In this document: in pieces, positions 55,987 to 64,000 of the stretch
Layout of the letters: each line of letters opens with the position of its first letter
Numbering within the stretch: the stretch's first letter is position 1
The notes under the pieces: model-generated
Database searches by the model: none
Told to the model about the DNA's origin: nothing
The model's input: only the letters and a program-made list of their open reading frames with translations
Position numbers and translations under genes: made by a program
Source: Sulfitobacter sp. D7
GTDB lineage: Bacteria; Pseudomonadota; Alphaproteobacteria; Rhodobacterales; Rhodobacteraceae
Direction of reading: 5' to 3'
DNA: 64,000 bases
NCBI RefSeq assembly: GCF_003611275.1
Contig: NZ_CP020694.1
Span: 1,426,001 to 1,490,000 of the forward strand

Positions 55987-56043
55987 GGACGGACGGACAG
56001 GCCCCAAGCCCCTTGGGGGGTCTTGGGGCCTGTCCGTCCGTCC
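55987..56043. repeat. 22-bp perfect inverted repeat upstream of the RepA-like gene
   Basis: Arms 55987-56008 and 56022-56043 are perfect 22-base complements around a 13-base loop, itself with CCCC/GGGG. Each outer arm holds GGAC three times in tandem. On the reverse strand it is followed, after about 10 bases, by an 8-base T-run, so it could act as a strong terminator protecting the element. It could also be a single-strand or replication origin. Confidence 0.85.
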
Positions 56044-56172
56044 TTGGCAATCCGCCAATGACTTGGCCAGTCGTCCAGACGCCAAATACTGTGGGCGTAT
56101 TTGTGGGGTGAGCTGTTGATCATGTCCGAAAAGTATTGATATAATAACAGGATGGGCTGGATGTTGATCGGA

Positions 56173-56186
56173 CACCTCCTCCGCCA
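56173..56186 (+). repeat. attR, right attachment repeat
   Basis: CACCTCCTCCGCCA, identical to the tRNA-Ser 3' end at 49593-49606. It marks the right end of the element, 22 bases before the thiX-like stop. Confidence 0.85.
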
Positions 56187-56208
56187 GCATACCCCAGATC
56201 GCAGCCCC

Positions 56209-56964
56209 TTACAGATAAAACCGCCGTGCCGCCCCGCGGGCCAGTGCTTCGACCGCGGTCCAAAGCAGCAAAGACAGCGCCGCCAGCACGATCAACGCCG
56301 CGAACATCAGAGCGGTTTGGCCGCGGCCATTGGCCATCAGCATCAGATGCCCCAAGCCGCGGGAGGATCCGACCCATTCGCCGATCAGCACGGCGAGGGG
56401 GCCGTAGACCACCGCGAGGCGCAGGCCCGAGATCAGGCCGGGCACCGCATGGGGCAGGCGCAGCAGCAGCGTTTCGCGCCAACGGTTGGCGCCGGAGAGA
56501 CGCGATAGATCGCTCAGGCCCGCAGGCAGCGCCATCAGCCGGTCGAAGAGAGCAGAGGCGATGGGGAAATAGGTGACAAGCGCGATGGTGACGATTTTGG
56601 ACGGCATGCCGTAACCAAGCCAGAGGGTGATGACCGGGGCGAGCGCGAAGACAGGCACGGCTTGTGCCACCACCAGCATCGGGCGCAGCAACCAGCGCGC
56701 GCGGCGCGAAAGGGTCAGCAGCAGCGCCGTCTCAATGCCCAAAAAAATCCCCACGCCCAACCCAAGTGCCAGATTGCCCGCCGACCACAGCGCATTCTGC
56801 CACAGCAGCGCGGCATTCACGCCCAGCGCCTGCACGACAAGCCATGGCCCCGGCAGGATGAAACGCGGCACCCCGCTGAGGGTGACCACAAGCTGCCAAA
56901 TCGCCAGAGCAAGCGCAAAGCATACCGCGCCGCGCCATAGTCTATGCCCCACATGCGCCATCAA
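56209..56964 (-). CDS. ABC transporter permease for thiamine pyrimidine precursor (ThiX-like)
   Basis: 251 residues, about six membrane helices. The EAA loop is visible (RLSGANRWRETLLLRLPHAVPGLISGLR), in the style of SsuC/TauC/ThiX permeases. Neighbours (ThiY-like, TenA, ThiZ-like) point to uptake of HMP or formylaminopyrimidine. Last gene of the TPP operon; its 3' end is next to the mobile element. Confidence 0.85.
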   Translation of the reverse strand: MMAHVGHRLWRGAVCFALALAIWQLVVTLSGVPRFILPGPWLVVQALGVNAALLWQNALWSAGNLALGLGVGIFLGIETALLLTLSRRARWLLRPMLVVAQAVPVFALAPVITLWLGYGMPSKIVTIALVTYFPIASALFDRLMALPAGLSDLSRLSGANRWRETLLLRLPHAVPGLISGLRLAVVYGPLAVLIGEWVGSSRGLGHLMLMANGRGQTALMFAALIVLAALSLLLWTAVEALARGAARRFYL

Positions 56965-57698
56965 GCGACCTGCGCGGGTGCGGCCAGCCCCATCCGGCGG
57001 AGGAGATCGGCTTGGGCTGCGAGGGTCTTAGGCGCGTCGATCTCGCGCGGTGGACGCGCTTCGGGCAGGCTGCAGGGGGTGATCCCTTGGCGGCTCACGA
57101 CCCACGCATGATCGGCCAGCCGTAGGGCTTCGGCAGGGTCATGGGTAATCAGCACGACAGTCCGCCCGCAAAGCAGCCGCGCCGCCAAGTCTTGCATTTT
57201 AAGGCGGGTCACCACGTCGAGGGCAGAGAAGGGTTCATCCAGCAGGACAACGGGGCGATCTTCGTAGAGGGTACGCGCAAGGGCGACGCGCTGGCGCTGA
57301 CCGGCGGAAAGCTCGGCGGGTTTGCAGCCCCCTTCGGCGGCGAGGCCCACTTCGGCCAAAAGCGCAGTGGCGCGGTCAGGAACCGCGCGCTCTCCACGCA
57401 GGCGGGCGGGGATGGTGACATTTTCCATGGCGCTCGCCCATGGCAGCAACTGATCATCCTGCGCCATCATCGCGACGCGGGGCGCGAGGGGCCGATCGTC
57501 ATCGGCTGCGATGCGCCCGTTTAGACGGGCGGCAGAGGGCAGGCCCGCCAGAAGTCGCAATAGCGACGTTTTTCCAACACCGGACGGGCCGAGCAGCACG
57601 TTCCATTGCCCCGCCCTGAGGGTGACATCGAACCTGTCGATCAAGGGGGCAGCGGCCCCCTGCAGCGCGCCTGACAGATGAATTGCAGGCGCTGTCAT
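56961..57698 (-). CDS. ABC transporter ATPase (ThiZ-like)
   Basis: 245 residues. Walker A GPSGVGKTS, Q-loop MMAQDDQLLPW, signature LSAGQRQRVALART and Walker B PVVLLDEPFSALD. Energises the ThiXYZ importer. It overlaps the thiX-like start by 4 bases and the tenA end by 4. Confidence 0.88.
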   Translation of the reverse strand: MTAPAIHLSGALQGAAAPLIDRFDVTLRAGQWNVLLGPSGVGKTSLLRLLAGLPSAARLNGRIAADDDRPLAPRVAMMAQDDQLLPWASAMENVTIPARLRGERAVPDRATALLAEVGLAAEGGCKPAELSAGQRQRVALARTLYEDRPVVLLDEPFSALDVVTRLKMQDLAARLLCGRTVVLITHDPAEALRLADHAWVVSRQGITPCSLPEARPPREIDAPKTLAAQADLLRRMGLAAPAQVA

Positions 57699-58378
57699 GG
57701 TGCGGCGGGCGCAAGCGCCATGCCCCAGAAACCAACCTCAAGCCGGGTCGCGGTATTGAAACGCTCTTGCAGGGTTTTGGCGCGCGGCAGTGTTTTCCAT
57801 TCCGCGCTCAGACGCCGCCGCAATGCGCCGTCGATCAAAGCACCAACATCCCGGCAAAGCGCTTGGTAATCTTCGCCGCCATAGACGGCGCACCAATCGG
57901 CATAGGGGCCATCATTGCCCCGAAGGCTCAGCCCAATCTCACCATAGCCCAACACACAGGGCGCAAGTGCGGCCATCAGATCAAGGAAATCACCGGAATA
58001 GCCCGCCTCTAAAACATAGCGTGTATAGGCGAGGTTGCCCGGTGCCTCTGCCGTGGCCTCAAGCGTGGCGCGGTCGATGCCTTGGCGGGCACAGGTTTCC
58101 ACATGCAGTGGCATCTCTACATGAACAAGCGCATGAACCGTGGCACTGGCTGCGGCCATCTCATCCAGCGTTTCCGCCTTGGCTGCGGCCAGCGCCCATG
58201 CGCGGGCGAAATGGATCAGAAAGACATAGTCCTGCCGTAGATAGTGCAGATAGCTGGCCTGTGGCAGCGTCCCCGCGCGCAACTCTTCGACAAAGGCATG
58301 GCGGGTGTAGTCCCGCCACGCCTCTCCGGCGCCGCTGCGCCATGCGGCAAAGGCATCGCCGTAGTCGGGTGCCGTCAT
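57695..58378 (-). CDS. tenA: TenA-family aminopyrimidine aminohydrolase
   Basis: 227 residues, helical bundle. Family features: the early FVEELRAGTLPQASYLHYLRQDYVFL and the catalytic Cys region ALAPCVLGYGEIG (about 134-146). It converts aminopyrimidine breakdown products of thiamine to HMP for salvage. Set between the importer genes, fits a salvage role. Confidence 0.93.
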   Translation of the reverse strand: MTAPDYGDAFAAWRSGAGEAWRDYTRHAFVEELRAGTLPQASYLHYLRQDYVFLIHFARAWALAAAKAETLDEMAAASATVHALVHVEMPLHVETCARQGIDRATLEATAEAPGNLAYTRYVLEAGYSGDFLDLMAALAPCVLGYGEIGLSLRGNDGPYADWCAVYGGEDYQALCRDVGALIDGALRRRLSAEWKTLPRAKTLQERFNTATRLEVGFWGMALAPAAP

Positions 58379-59334
58379 GGCTTGGCCTGCGCGGTGACAT
58401 CGACCACCAGATCAGCGGCGGGGATCACGGTCTCGACCACACCGCTTTCCTGCATGAAAGCCTCGAACCGGTCGTAGCGCCCATGATCCACGGCGGCGGG
58501 GCGGGTGGCGAAACGCGGCCATGTGTCTTCCCAGGCGCGGGTGTTCAGCTCGTTGCGCAACTCGGCATCGGAGGCAAAAAAGGTCTCACCGCTGGCAGCC
58601 GGATCGTTGACGATATCGGCCGCGGCACGTTCAGTGGCATGCAGGAAGCGCGCGATCATCTCGCGGTCCATATCCTCGGCATGGGCGACATAGATCAGCT
58701 CGTCATAGGCGGGCACGCCTTCGGCCTCGGGATAAAAGCAACGGCCCTCATGGCCTTCGATCTGCATCTGGTTCAGCTCGAAATTGCGGAACGCGCCGAT
58801 CACGCCGTCGACCTGACCCGACATGAGCGCGGGCGAGATCGACCAGCCGATATTGATCTGCTCAACCTCAGAGGGGGCCACGCCATGGTGGCTCAGCATC
58901 GCGTCCAACAGCATCTCTTGCACGCCTGCCACGGCGAAACCCACTTTCCGGCCCTTGAGGTCGGCCATCTCTTTGACCGGCCCGTCGGCGCGCACCACGA
59001 GGCAGGTCAGCGGGGTCTCGACCAAGGTGCCCACGCGGCGCAGGTCCAACCCCTCGCGCTGGGCGAGATGCAGTTCCGGCTGGTAGGAGACCGCCAGATC
59101 GACCCGGCCTGCCGCCACCATGCGCGGCGGATCGTTCGGGTCAGCGGGAGAGATCAGTTCAACCTCCAGCCCCGCTTCGGTGAAATAGCCCTTTTCCTCG
59201 GCCAGAATGATCGGCCCGTGGTCGGGGTTGATGAACCAATCCAGCATAACTGTCATCTTGTCTTGGGCCAAGGCCGGGGCGGCGATCAATGTCAGGGCGA
59301 GGGGAGTAAGGATGTGTTTCACGAAAGGCTCCAT
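58375..59334 (-). CDS. Substrate-binding protein, NMT1/THI5 family (ThiY-like)
   Basis: 319 residues with a signal peptide (LTLIAAPALA). The mature start MTVMLDWFINPDHGPIILAEEKGYF and DLKGRKVGFAVAG are typical NMT1/THI5 blocks. ThiY binds N-formyl-4-amino-5-aminomethyl-2-methylpyrimidine in known cases. Periplasmic receptor for the ThiXZ transporter; overlaps tenA by 4 bases. Confidence 0.9.
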   Translation of the reverse strand: MEPFVKHILTPLALTLIAAPALAQDKMTVMLDWFINPDHGPIILAEEKGYFTEAGLEVELISPADPNDPPRMVAAGRVDLAVSYQPELHLAQREGLDLRRVGTLVETPLTCLVVRADGPVKEMADLKGRKVGFAVAGVQEMLLDAMLSHHGVAPSEVEQINIGWSISPALMSGQVDGVIGAFRNFELNQMQIEGHEGRCFYPEAEGVPAYDELIYVAHAEDMDREMIARFLHATERAAADIVNDPAASGETFFASDAELRNELNTRAWEDTWPRFATRPAAVDHGRYDRFEAFMQESGVVETVIPAADLVVDVTAQAKP

Positions 59335-59358
59335 TTTGTGGTTTTGTTCAAGAAAGGG

Positions 59359-60321
59359 TCAGGCACCGGACAGGGCCAGCAGGGCGATTTCTCCCGGCCA
59401 GCGGGCGCGGAGGGTGTTGGCCGCGTGATGCGCGCGCAGGCCGGTGCGGCAGGCGAGCACGATGCGCGGTGTGTGTGGGGGCAGCGGCAGGTCCGGCAGC
59501 GCCTCGGGGGGGACATGGCGCGCTTGGGCTGAGAAGGGCGCGGGCGCTTCGGCGCGCAGGTCGATAACCATATCGCGCGGGGCGATCTGGCTCTCGGCGA
59601 TGAAATTTACGGGCGACGCAGGTTCGGGAGCGCTGTCAAAGCGAAAGCCCGACATCCGCCATTGCGCGGCGTCCCAGATCATCAGCTGCCCGAGCGGAGA
59701 AGGCGACAGCCCCAGCAGCACCGACAGCGCCATCTGCGCTTGCGCCGCGCCGATTACTCCCACCACGGGGCCCAAAACGCCCGCCGTGGCACAGGTGGCC
59801 GCCGTCTGCGGCAAATCTGGGAAAACCGCGCGGAGAGAGGGGGCAGGCCCACAAAAGCCGCCAACATAGCCCGACATCCCAAGCGCCGAAGCCGAGATCA
59901 GCGGCTTGCCTTGCGCCAAAGACAGATCCGAAAGCGTCAGGCTGGCGGCGAAAGTGTCCGCGCAGTCGAGGGCAATATCGCACTCCGCCAGCAATCCGGG
60001 GGCGTTGGCGGGGGTAAGCCATTCGGCACGCGGGGTGAGCGTCACCTCCGGGTTCAGCGCCGCCATCGCCTCTGCCGCGGCGGTGACCTTGGGCCTGCCG
60101 ATATCGCCCATTTGGTAGAGCGGTTGGCGGTGCAGGTTACTCTCGGCCACCACATCGCCATCGACCAGCGTGATGCGCCCCACACCGGCCCCGACGAGGT
60201 ATTGCAGCACCGGCACCGCCAGTGCCCCGGCACCGACAACGAGCATACGCGCGGCGGCAAGCCGTTCCTGCCCCTCGGCACCGACCTGCGGCAGAATGGT
60301 CTGGCGGGCGTAGCGGCTCAT
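59359..60321 (-). CDS. thiF: ThiF/MoeB-type adenylyltransferase with rhodanese-like tail
   Basis: 320 residues from the ATG at 60321. E1-like domain with VVGAGALAVPVLQYLVGAGVG, ESNLHRQPLYQMGDIGRPK and CATAGVLGPVVGVIG; zinc CxxC motifs are not obvious. The C-terminal 75 residues resemble rhodanese, with ACRTGLRAHHA giving the active Cys. It would adenylate and perhaps help sulfurate the ThiS C-terminus. ATGA-coupled with thiE. Confidence 0.88.
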   Translation of the reverse strand: MSRYARQTILPQVGAEGQERLAAARMLVVGAGALAVPVLQYLVGAGVGRITLVDGDVVAESNLHRQPLYQMGDIGRPKVTAAAEAMAALNPEVTLTPRAEWLTPANAPGLLAECDIALDCADTFAASLTLSDLSLAQGKPLISASALGMSGYVGGFCGPAPSLRAVFPDLPQTAATCATAGVLGPVVGVIGAAQAQMALSVLLGLSPSPLGQLMIWDAAQWRMSGFRFDSAPEPASPVNFIAESQIAPRDMVIDLRAEAPAPFSAQARHVPPEALPDLPLPPHTPRIVLACRTGLRAHHAANTLRARWPGEIALLALSGA

Positions 60322-60914
60322 GCCGTCACCTTGAGCCATTCGCGCATCCGCGCGTCGGGGTCGGCGTTCAGTGTGATATCCGTGACCGCCGCCACCGTGT
60401 CGGCCCCGGCGGCAAAGGCCCCCGGCGCACGGGCGACCGACATGCCGCCGATGGCGCAAAGCGGGATGTCTCCGATCCGCGCCTTCCATTCGGTCAGCCG
60501 ATCGAGGCCCTGTTCGGTCCATTTCATCTTTTTCAGAATGGTCGGATAGACCGGACCAAGGGCGATGTAATCGGGGGAGAGGGCCAGCGCGCGGTCAAGT
60601 TCGGCGTGGTCGTGGGTGGAGAGGCCCAGTTTCACTCCCGCGCGCCGGATCGCGGGGATGTCGGCTGTGTCCAGATCCTCTTGACCCAGATGCAGCCATT
60701 CGGCCCCCAGTTCAATCGCCAGTTCCCAATGGTCATTCACCACCAACTGCGCGCCGTATTGGCGGCAGAGGTCAAGCGCGGTGGTGATCTCGGTCCGCAG
60801 CAGGTCATACGGCGCGTCTTTGATGCGCAGCTGCACCAGTTTCACGCCCAAGGGCACCGCCCGCACAACCCATGCAGCACTGTCAAACACGGGATAAAAA
60901 CGCGGCAGGGTCAT
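60318..60914 (-). CDS. thiE: Thiamine phosphate synthase
   Basis: 198 residues from the ATG at 60914. TIM barrel with [34 protein letters not shown] and [15 protein letters not shown] and the phosphate loop CAIGGMSV. Joins HMP-PP and thiazole phosphate. Overlaps thiG by 4 bases. Confidence 0.93.
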   Translation of the reverse strand: MTLPRFYPVFDSAAWVVRAVPLGVKLVQLRIKDAPYDLLRTEITTALDLCRQYGAQLVVNDHWELAIELGAEWLHLGQEDLDTADIPAIRRAGVKLGLSTHDHAELDRALALSPDYIALGPVYPTILKKMKWTEQGLDRLTEWKARIGDIPLCAIGGMSVARAPGAFAAGADTVAAVTDITLNADPDARMREWLKVTA

Positions 60915-61672
60915 AGCCAAGCCTTTCCGATCACGGGGCTGGAGGGCACCGCCATATCGCGCTGGCCCATCGGGCCGGAGGCGGCGGCAAGCGCGCCCGC
61001 GCGGCAGGCCAGCGCAAAGGCCTCGGCCATGGCGGCGGGGTTGCGGGCTTCGGCGACGGCGGTGTTGAGGAGCACCGCGTCGAACCCCATCTCCAACGCC
61101 TGCGCGGCATGGCTGGGCATGCCAAGGCCCGCATCGATCACCATCGCCACCTCCGGAAATGCCGCCCGCAGGCTGCGCAGCCCGTGCAGGTTGTTCAGCC
61201 CCAGCCCTGACCCAATCGGCGCGCCCCAAGGCATCAGCACCCGGCAACCCGCATCGACCAGCCGCCCGGCCAGCACCTGATCCTCGGTGGTGTAGGGAAA
61301 AACCTCGAACCCATCGGCGCAAAGCGCCTCGGCGGCCTCAACCAAGCCGAAGGGGTCAGGCTGCAGGGTGTCGGCATGGCCGATAACTTCCAGCTTAATC
61401 CAATTGGTCCCGAAATACTCCCGCGCCATCTGTGCCGTGGTGATCGCCTCCCGCGCCGAATGGCAACCGGCAGTGTTGGGCAGCAGATGCACGCCGAGCC
61501 CGCGCACCATATCCCAAAACGCCTGACCCGCACCCTGTTCGCGGCGCAGGGAAACGGTTGCCACCGGGGCGGCACTTTGGCGAAAGGCGGCCTCCATCAC
61601 CGCAGGCGAGGGGTAGCGCGCGGTGCCCAGCATCAGCGGCAGGGGCAGAGAAACGCCGTAAAAGTCGCGCAT
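60911..61672 (-). CDS. thiG: Thiazole synthase
   Basis: 253 residues. [10 protein letters not shown] near the start, [18 protein letters not shown], the Schiff-base lysine K93 in WIKLEVIGH and [16 protein letters not shown]. Builds the thiazole ring from DXP, dehydroglycine and ThiS thiocarboxylate. Three bases after thiS. Confidence 0.96.
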   Translation of the reverse strand: MRDFYGVSLPLPLMLGTARYPSPAVMEAAFRQSAAPVATVSLRREQGAGQAFWDMVRGLGVHLLPNTAGCHSAREAITTAQMAREYFGTNWIKLEVIGHADTLQPDPFGLVEAAEALCADGFEVFPYTTEDQVLAGRLVDAGCRVLMPWGAPIGSGLGLNNLHGLRSLRAAFPEVAMVIDAGLGMPSHAAQALEMGFDAVLLNTAVAEARNPAAMAEAFALACRAGALAAASGPMGQRDMAVPSSPVIGKAWL

Positions 61673-61675
61673 CGC

Positions 61676-61873
61676 TTAGCCCCCCTGCATGGCGCTGAGC
61701 ACTTCAAGCCGGTCGCCATCGCTCAGCGTCGTCGCGCCCCGCGCGCCTGCGGGGACGAAATTGCCGTTGAGTGCGGTGGCGACCTTGGCTTCGCCCCAGC
61801 CAAGCTCCACCAAGACCGCGTTAAGCTGCGTGGCAGTGACCTCACGCGCTTCGCCGTTCACTTCAATTTTCAC
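61676..61873 (-). CDS. thiS: Sulfur carrier protein ThiS
   Basis: 65 residues from a GTG at 61873 (GGGGA eight bases upstream), beginning inside the thiO end. Ubiquitin-like, with the needed Gly-Gly end (LEVLSAMQGG). Carries sulfur to ThiG. A longer upstream frame is the shadow of thiO. Confidence 0.92.
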   Translation of the reverse strand: MKIEVNGEAREVTATQLNAVLVELGWGEAKVATALNGNFVPAGARGATTLSDGDRLEVLSAMQGG

Positions 61874-62843
61874 GGAATAAATCCCCTGTTGTCGCTGTTG
61901 CAAGAAAGGCTGCGGCCTGTTCTGCCAAGGCCGGTGCCATGAGAAACCCGTGCCGAAACAATCCGTTAAGATGCAGCACTGCGCCGCGTTGCACGATGCC
62001 GGGAAGGTTGTCGGCAAAGGCGGGGCGCAGGTCGGCGCCCATCTCAATGATCTCGCCTTCGGCAAAGCGCGGGTCGAGCGCATAGGCCGCCGAGAGCAGT
62101 TCCAGCGCCGAGCGCGCGGTCATTTGGGCGCGACTGGCGCTTTCGATCTGGGTCGCGCCCAGCATATAAATTCCGTTCCCGCGCGGCACCACATAGAGCG
62201 GGTGGCGCGGGTGCAGCAGGCGGATCGGGCGGGTGAGGGTGATCTCAGGCGCGCGCAGCAAGATCATCTCGCCGCGCACCGCCCGCAGGCCGGGTAGGTC
62301 GGCGCTGGCGGCCATGCCACGGCAGTCGATCACCGGGCCTGCGACCTTGGATGGGGTGAGGGGCGTGGGCTCGACCTTCACCCCATGGGCGGCGAGCGTT
62401 TGGGTAAGATCATGCAGGGCTTGGCGCGGGTTCAGGTGCGCTTCCTCCTCAAAGAACAGCCCGCGCCGATGACGCCCGGTAAGCTCGGGCTCGGAGGCCG
62501 CGATGGCGTCGGCGTCGCAAGGGGTGTGGCCGTCGGTCCGGTCGGCGAACCGCTGGATTTCAGCGCGGTCCCGTTCCGGGGCGAGGACCAGCGTGCCCCT
62601 GTGGGTGACCTCGGTAATCTCAGACCAGAGCGCTGCCGCGCGCCGCCCGTGGGTCACCACCGCAGGCTCGCTCAGCGCGCCTTCGCAGAAGGGCGCGAGC
62701 ATCCCGCCCGCCCACCATGAACAGCCATGCGGCCCGGGCGTGCCTTTGCGGTCGACGAGCCTTGGCCGCAGCCCCTGCGCCAGACAGGCCCGCGCGGCCC
62801 AAAGCCCCGCCACGCCTGCGCCGATGATGGTGACGTCACTCAT
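61863..62843 (-). CDS. thiO: Glycine oxidase ThiO
   Basis: 326 residues from the ATG at 62843. FAD motif VTIIGAGVAGLWAARACL, then SWWAGGMLAPFCEG and the C-terminal GLFRHGFLMAPALAE, all usual for ThiO. Forms dehydroglycine for thiazole synthesis, so no radical ThiH is needed (aerobic route). Overlaps thiD by 8 and thiS by 11 bases. Confidence 0.92.
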   Translation of the reverse strand: MSDVTIIGAGVAGLWAARACLAQGLRPRLVDRKGTPGPHGCSWWAGGMLAPFCEGALSEPAVVTHGRRAAALWSEITEVTHRGTLVLAPERDRAEIQRFADRTDGHTPCDADAIAASEPELTGRHRRGLFFEEEAHLNPRQALHDLTQTLAAHGVKVEPTPLTPSKVAGPVIDCRGMAASADLPGLRAVRGEMILLRAPEITLTRPIRLLHPRHPLYVVPRGNGIYMLGATQIESASRAQMTARSALELLSAAYALDPRFAEGEIIEMGADLRPAFADNLPGIVQRGAVLHLNGLFRHGFLMAPALAEQAAAFLATATTGDLFREN

Positions 62844-63639
62844 GGGGCCAAACCGCGTGGAAATGATGCACCGGGCCGTGGCCACTGCCGATGTTGAGGG
62901 TGTCGGCAGCGGCAATGGCGCGTTGCAGATAGGCATGCGCAGCCTGCACGGCCTGCGGCAACGTTTGCCCCCGCGCCAGCCCCGCGGCGATGGCGGCGGA
63001 AAGGGTGCAGCCGGTGCCGTGGGTGTTGGCGGTGTGCTGGCGGGGCGCGGAAAGGCGCAGGGTTTCAGCCGCGGTGATCAGCAGATCGACGCAGGTCTCC
63101 CCCTTGCCATGCCCGCCCTTCATCAGCACCGCGCCGGGACCGGCCGAGAGCAGGGCGCGGCCCTGTTCCAGCATGGTGGCCTCATCGGTGGCTTCCGGCC
63201 TGTCCAGCAGCCGTGCGGCCTCGGGCAGGTTTGGCGTTAGTACATGGGCCAAGGGCAGCATCCGGTCACGCAGTGTCGCCACCGCCTCGGCAGAGAGCAG
63301 CGTATCGCCGGATTTTGCCACCATCACCGGGTCGAGCACCACAGGCGCGGCGCAGCCCGCCAGCCCCTCGGCCACGGCGGTGATCGTTTCAGGATCGCCC
63401 AACATGCCGATTTTCACCGCACCGATCGCCAGATCGTCAAAGACCGCCGCCATCTGCGCCCGGATCATCGCGGGAGAGATCATCTCGACCCCGGTCACCG
63501 CGCGGGTGTTCTGGGCTGTCACGGCGGTGAGCACGCTGGCCCCGTAAACGCCAAGTGCGCTGAAGGTCTTCAGATCGGCCTGAATCCCCGCCCCGCCGCC
63601 GCTGTCGGACCCCGCAATCGTCAGTGCTTGAAACGCCAT
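62836..63639 (-). CDS. thiD: HMP/HMP-phosphate kinase ThiD
   Basis: 267 residues from the ATG at 63639. Ribokinase fold: LTIAGSDSGGGAGIQADLKTF, VLDPVMVAKSGD, LMKGGHGKG and NTHGTGCTLSAAIAAGLA. Phosphorylates the pyrimidine twice. First gene behind the riboswitch. Confidence 0.96.
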   Translation of the reverse strand: MAFQALTIAGSDSGGGAGIQADLKTFSALGVYGASVLTAVTAQNTRAVTGVEMISPAMIRAQMAAVFDDLAIGAVKIGMLGDPETITAVAEGLAGCAAPVVLDPVMVAKSGDTLLSAEAVATLRDRMLPLAHVLTPNLPEAARLLDRPEATDEATMLEQGRALLSAGPGAVLMKGGHGKGETCVDLLITAAETLRLSAPRQHTANTHGTGCTLSAAIAAGLARGQTLPQAVQAAHAYLQRAIAAADTLNIGSGHGPVHHFHAVWPHE

Positions 63640-63720
63640 TTGGCCCCCATGTGTTAGATGGGCCAAGGGCGTGTGGATACGGGATAAACGACGGGCCGCG
63701 TGGGGCCGATGCTTGGTTCC

Positions 63721-63793
63721 GTTCCCTACGCCGGTACGACCCGGATCAGGTTCGATGGGTCGGTTTTCACCTCTCAGCCTTGCGGCACCCCAA
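63721..63793 (-). promoter_or_regulatory. TPP riboswitch
   Basis: Reading the reverse strand: TTGGGGTGCC, GGCTGAGAGG, then GAACCTGATCCGGGT and GTACCGGCGTAGGGAA, all the conserved THI-element parts in order. It lies 82 bases ahead of thiD. No clear terminator stem was seen behind it, so translation control by hiding the ribosome site is more likely. Confidence 0.97.
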
Positions 63794-63805
63794 CGGATTG
63801 CGGGC

Positions 63806-63834
63806 AGGCTAGCGAGGCGGGCTGGCAGGGTCAA
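63806..63834 (-). promoter_or_regulatory. Promoter of the thiamine operon
   Basis: TTGACC (63829-63834) and TAGCCT (63806-63811) lie exactly 17 bases apart. Transcription would start near 63799, just before the riboswitch aptamer. Good fit to sigma70. Confidence 0.7.
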
Positions 63835-63913
63835 CTGGTGATGGTTAATTTATGAGTTGTCGTTCTGTATCAACTATTTGCGAGTCACACTTCATCAAAT
63901 ACATGAAGATTCG

Positions 63914-64000
63914 TTAATGAAAATCCCGCGACTTCGGGATCACACGCGCGTCGCGCGGATGGCTATGCATCGCCACCTGACCGGGCAGCGGATGGGTCGG
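63914..64000 (-). CDS. Possible 3' end of a gene cut by the right edge
   Basis: An open frame of 28 codons enters from the edge and stops at TAA (63914-63916). It reads GQVAMHSHPRDARVIPKSRD near the end, with third positions rich in G/C, as expected of host genes. Followed by a hairpin. Too short to name. Confidence 0.4.
   Translation of the reverse strand, partial: PTHPLPGQVAMHSHPRDARVIPKSRDFH
63923..63940 (-). terminator. Small hairpin over the end of the cut-off gene
   Basis: ATCCCG (63923-63928) and CGGGAT (63935-63940) pair around 6 bases; on the reverse strand TTTTCATT follows. Weak terminator candidate. Confidence 0.4.

Larger units (their letters stand above)
49593..56186. mobile_element. 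Integrative mobilisable element in tRNA-Ser carrying an RT-SLATT pair
   Basis: A 14-base direct repeat CACCTCCTCCGCCA flanks the stretch (49593-49606 in the tRNA 3' end, and 56173-56186). Right after the tRNA comes a tyrosine integrase. Inside are a MobA/MobL relaxase, a small ORF, a RepA-like ATPase and the SLATT/RT cargo. Base composition is visibly lower in GC than the flanks, most of all in the cargo. With a relaxase and no type IV secretion genes, it should be mobilised by a helper rather than conjugate alone. Unit length is about 6.58 kb. Confidence 0.88.

Overview
The window looks like a chromosomal stretch of a marine Roseobacter-clade alphaproteobacterium (Rhodobacteraceae; Sulfitobacter-like is my guess). 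The basis is the high GC content, the gene orders (yfgM-like/bamB/der, yajC-secD-secF-ccmABCDG, SPOR/dac/tmk/holB/tatD, glnB-glnA), a bacterial voltage-gated sodium channel with a TLESWSM filter, and a complete TPP-riboswitch thiamine operon. No sequence search was possible, so family names rest on motifs, length and context.

Layout. 1-6.3 kb: cut-off LOG-family gene, a LysM protein with a long repetitive linker, an Atm1-type ABC exporter, a NavBac channel, a DUF302 protein. 6.4-12.3 kb: YfgM-like protein, BamB, Der, a TspO-like membrane protein, SerS. 12.5-19.3 kb: one forward run for protein export and cytochrome c maturation (yajC, secD, secF, a TauE/SafE permease, an Mth938-like protein, ccmA, ccmB, ccmC, ccmD, ccmG). 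19.3-28.8 kb: mostly reverse-strand metabolic genes (wrbA, a pore-like membrane protein, acnA, an LpxL-type acyltransferase, purB, a hydrolase-OsmC fusion). 29-33.5 kb: a Cys/Met-metabolism PLP enzyme and the NHEJ pair ligD-ku with a BrkB-type protein. 34.5-36.9 kb: an envelope-stress-like operon that begins with an unlisted 22-residue membrane peptide. 37-42.4 kb: lytic transglycosylase, ExoD, glnA-glnB, nnrD, a Hint-domain protein. 42.6-49.6 kb: tRNA-Leu(UAG), an AEC permease, the SPOR/dacA/tmk/holB/tatD/MBL operon, and tRNA-Ser(UGA).

49.6-56.2 kb is a foreign element of about 6.6 kb, inserted in the 3' end of tRNA-Ser and flanked by a 14-bp direct repeat (CACCTCCTCCGCCA). It carries a tyrosine integrase, a MobA/MobL relaxase, a RepA-like AAA ATPase, a long perfect inverted repeat, and a visibly AT-richer two-gene cargo. 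In that cargo a SLATT-type 2TM/3TM membrane protein is translationally coupled (ATGA) to a stand-alone reverse transcriptase with a YVDD active site. I read this as a candidate defence-associated RT system on an integrative mobilisable element. Two adjacent hairpins precede the pair and could belong to an RNA partner. This is the most interesting part of the window.

56.2-63.8 kb is a reverse-strand thiamine operon: promoter, TPP riboswitch, then thiD-thiO-thiS-thiG-thiE-thiF-thiY-tenA-thiZ-thiX. It combines pyrimidine salvage and uptake with thiazole synthesis. The last 87 bases are probably the 3' end of another reverse-strand gene.
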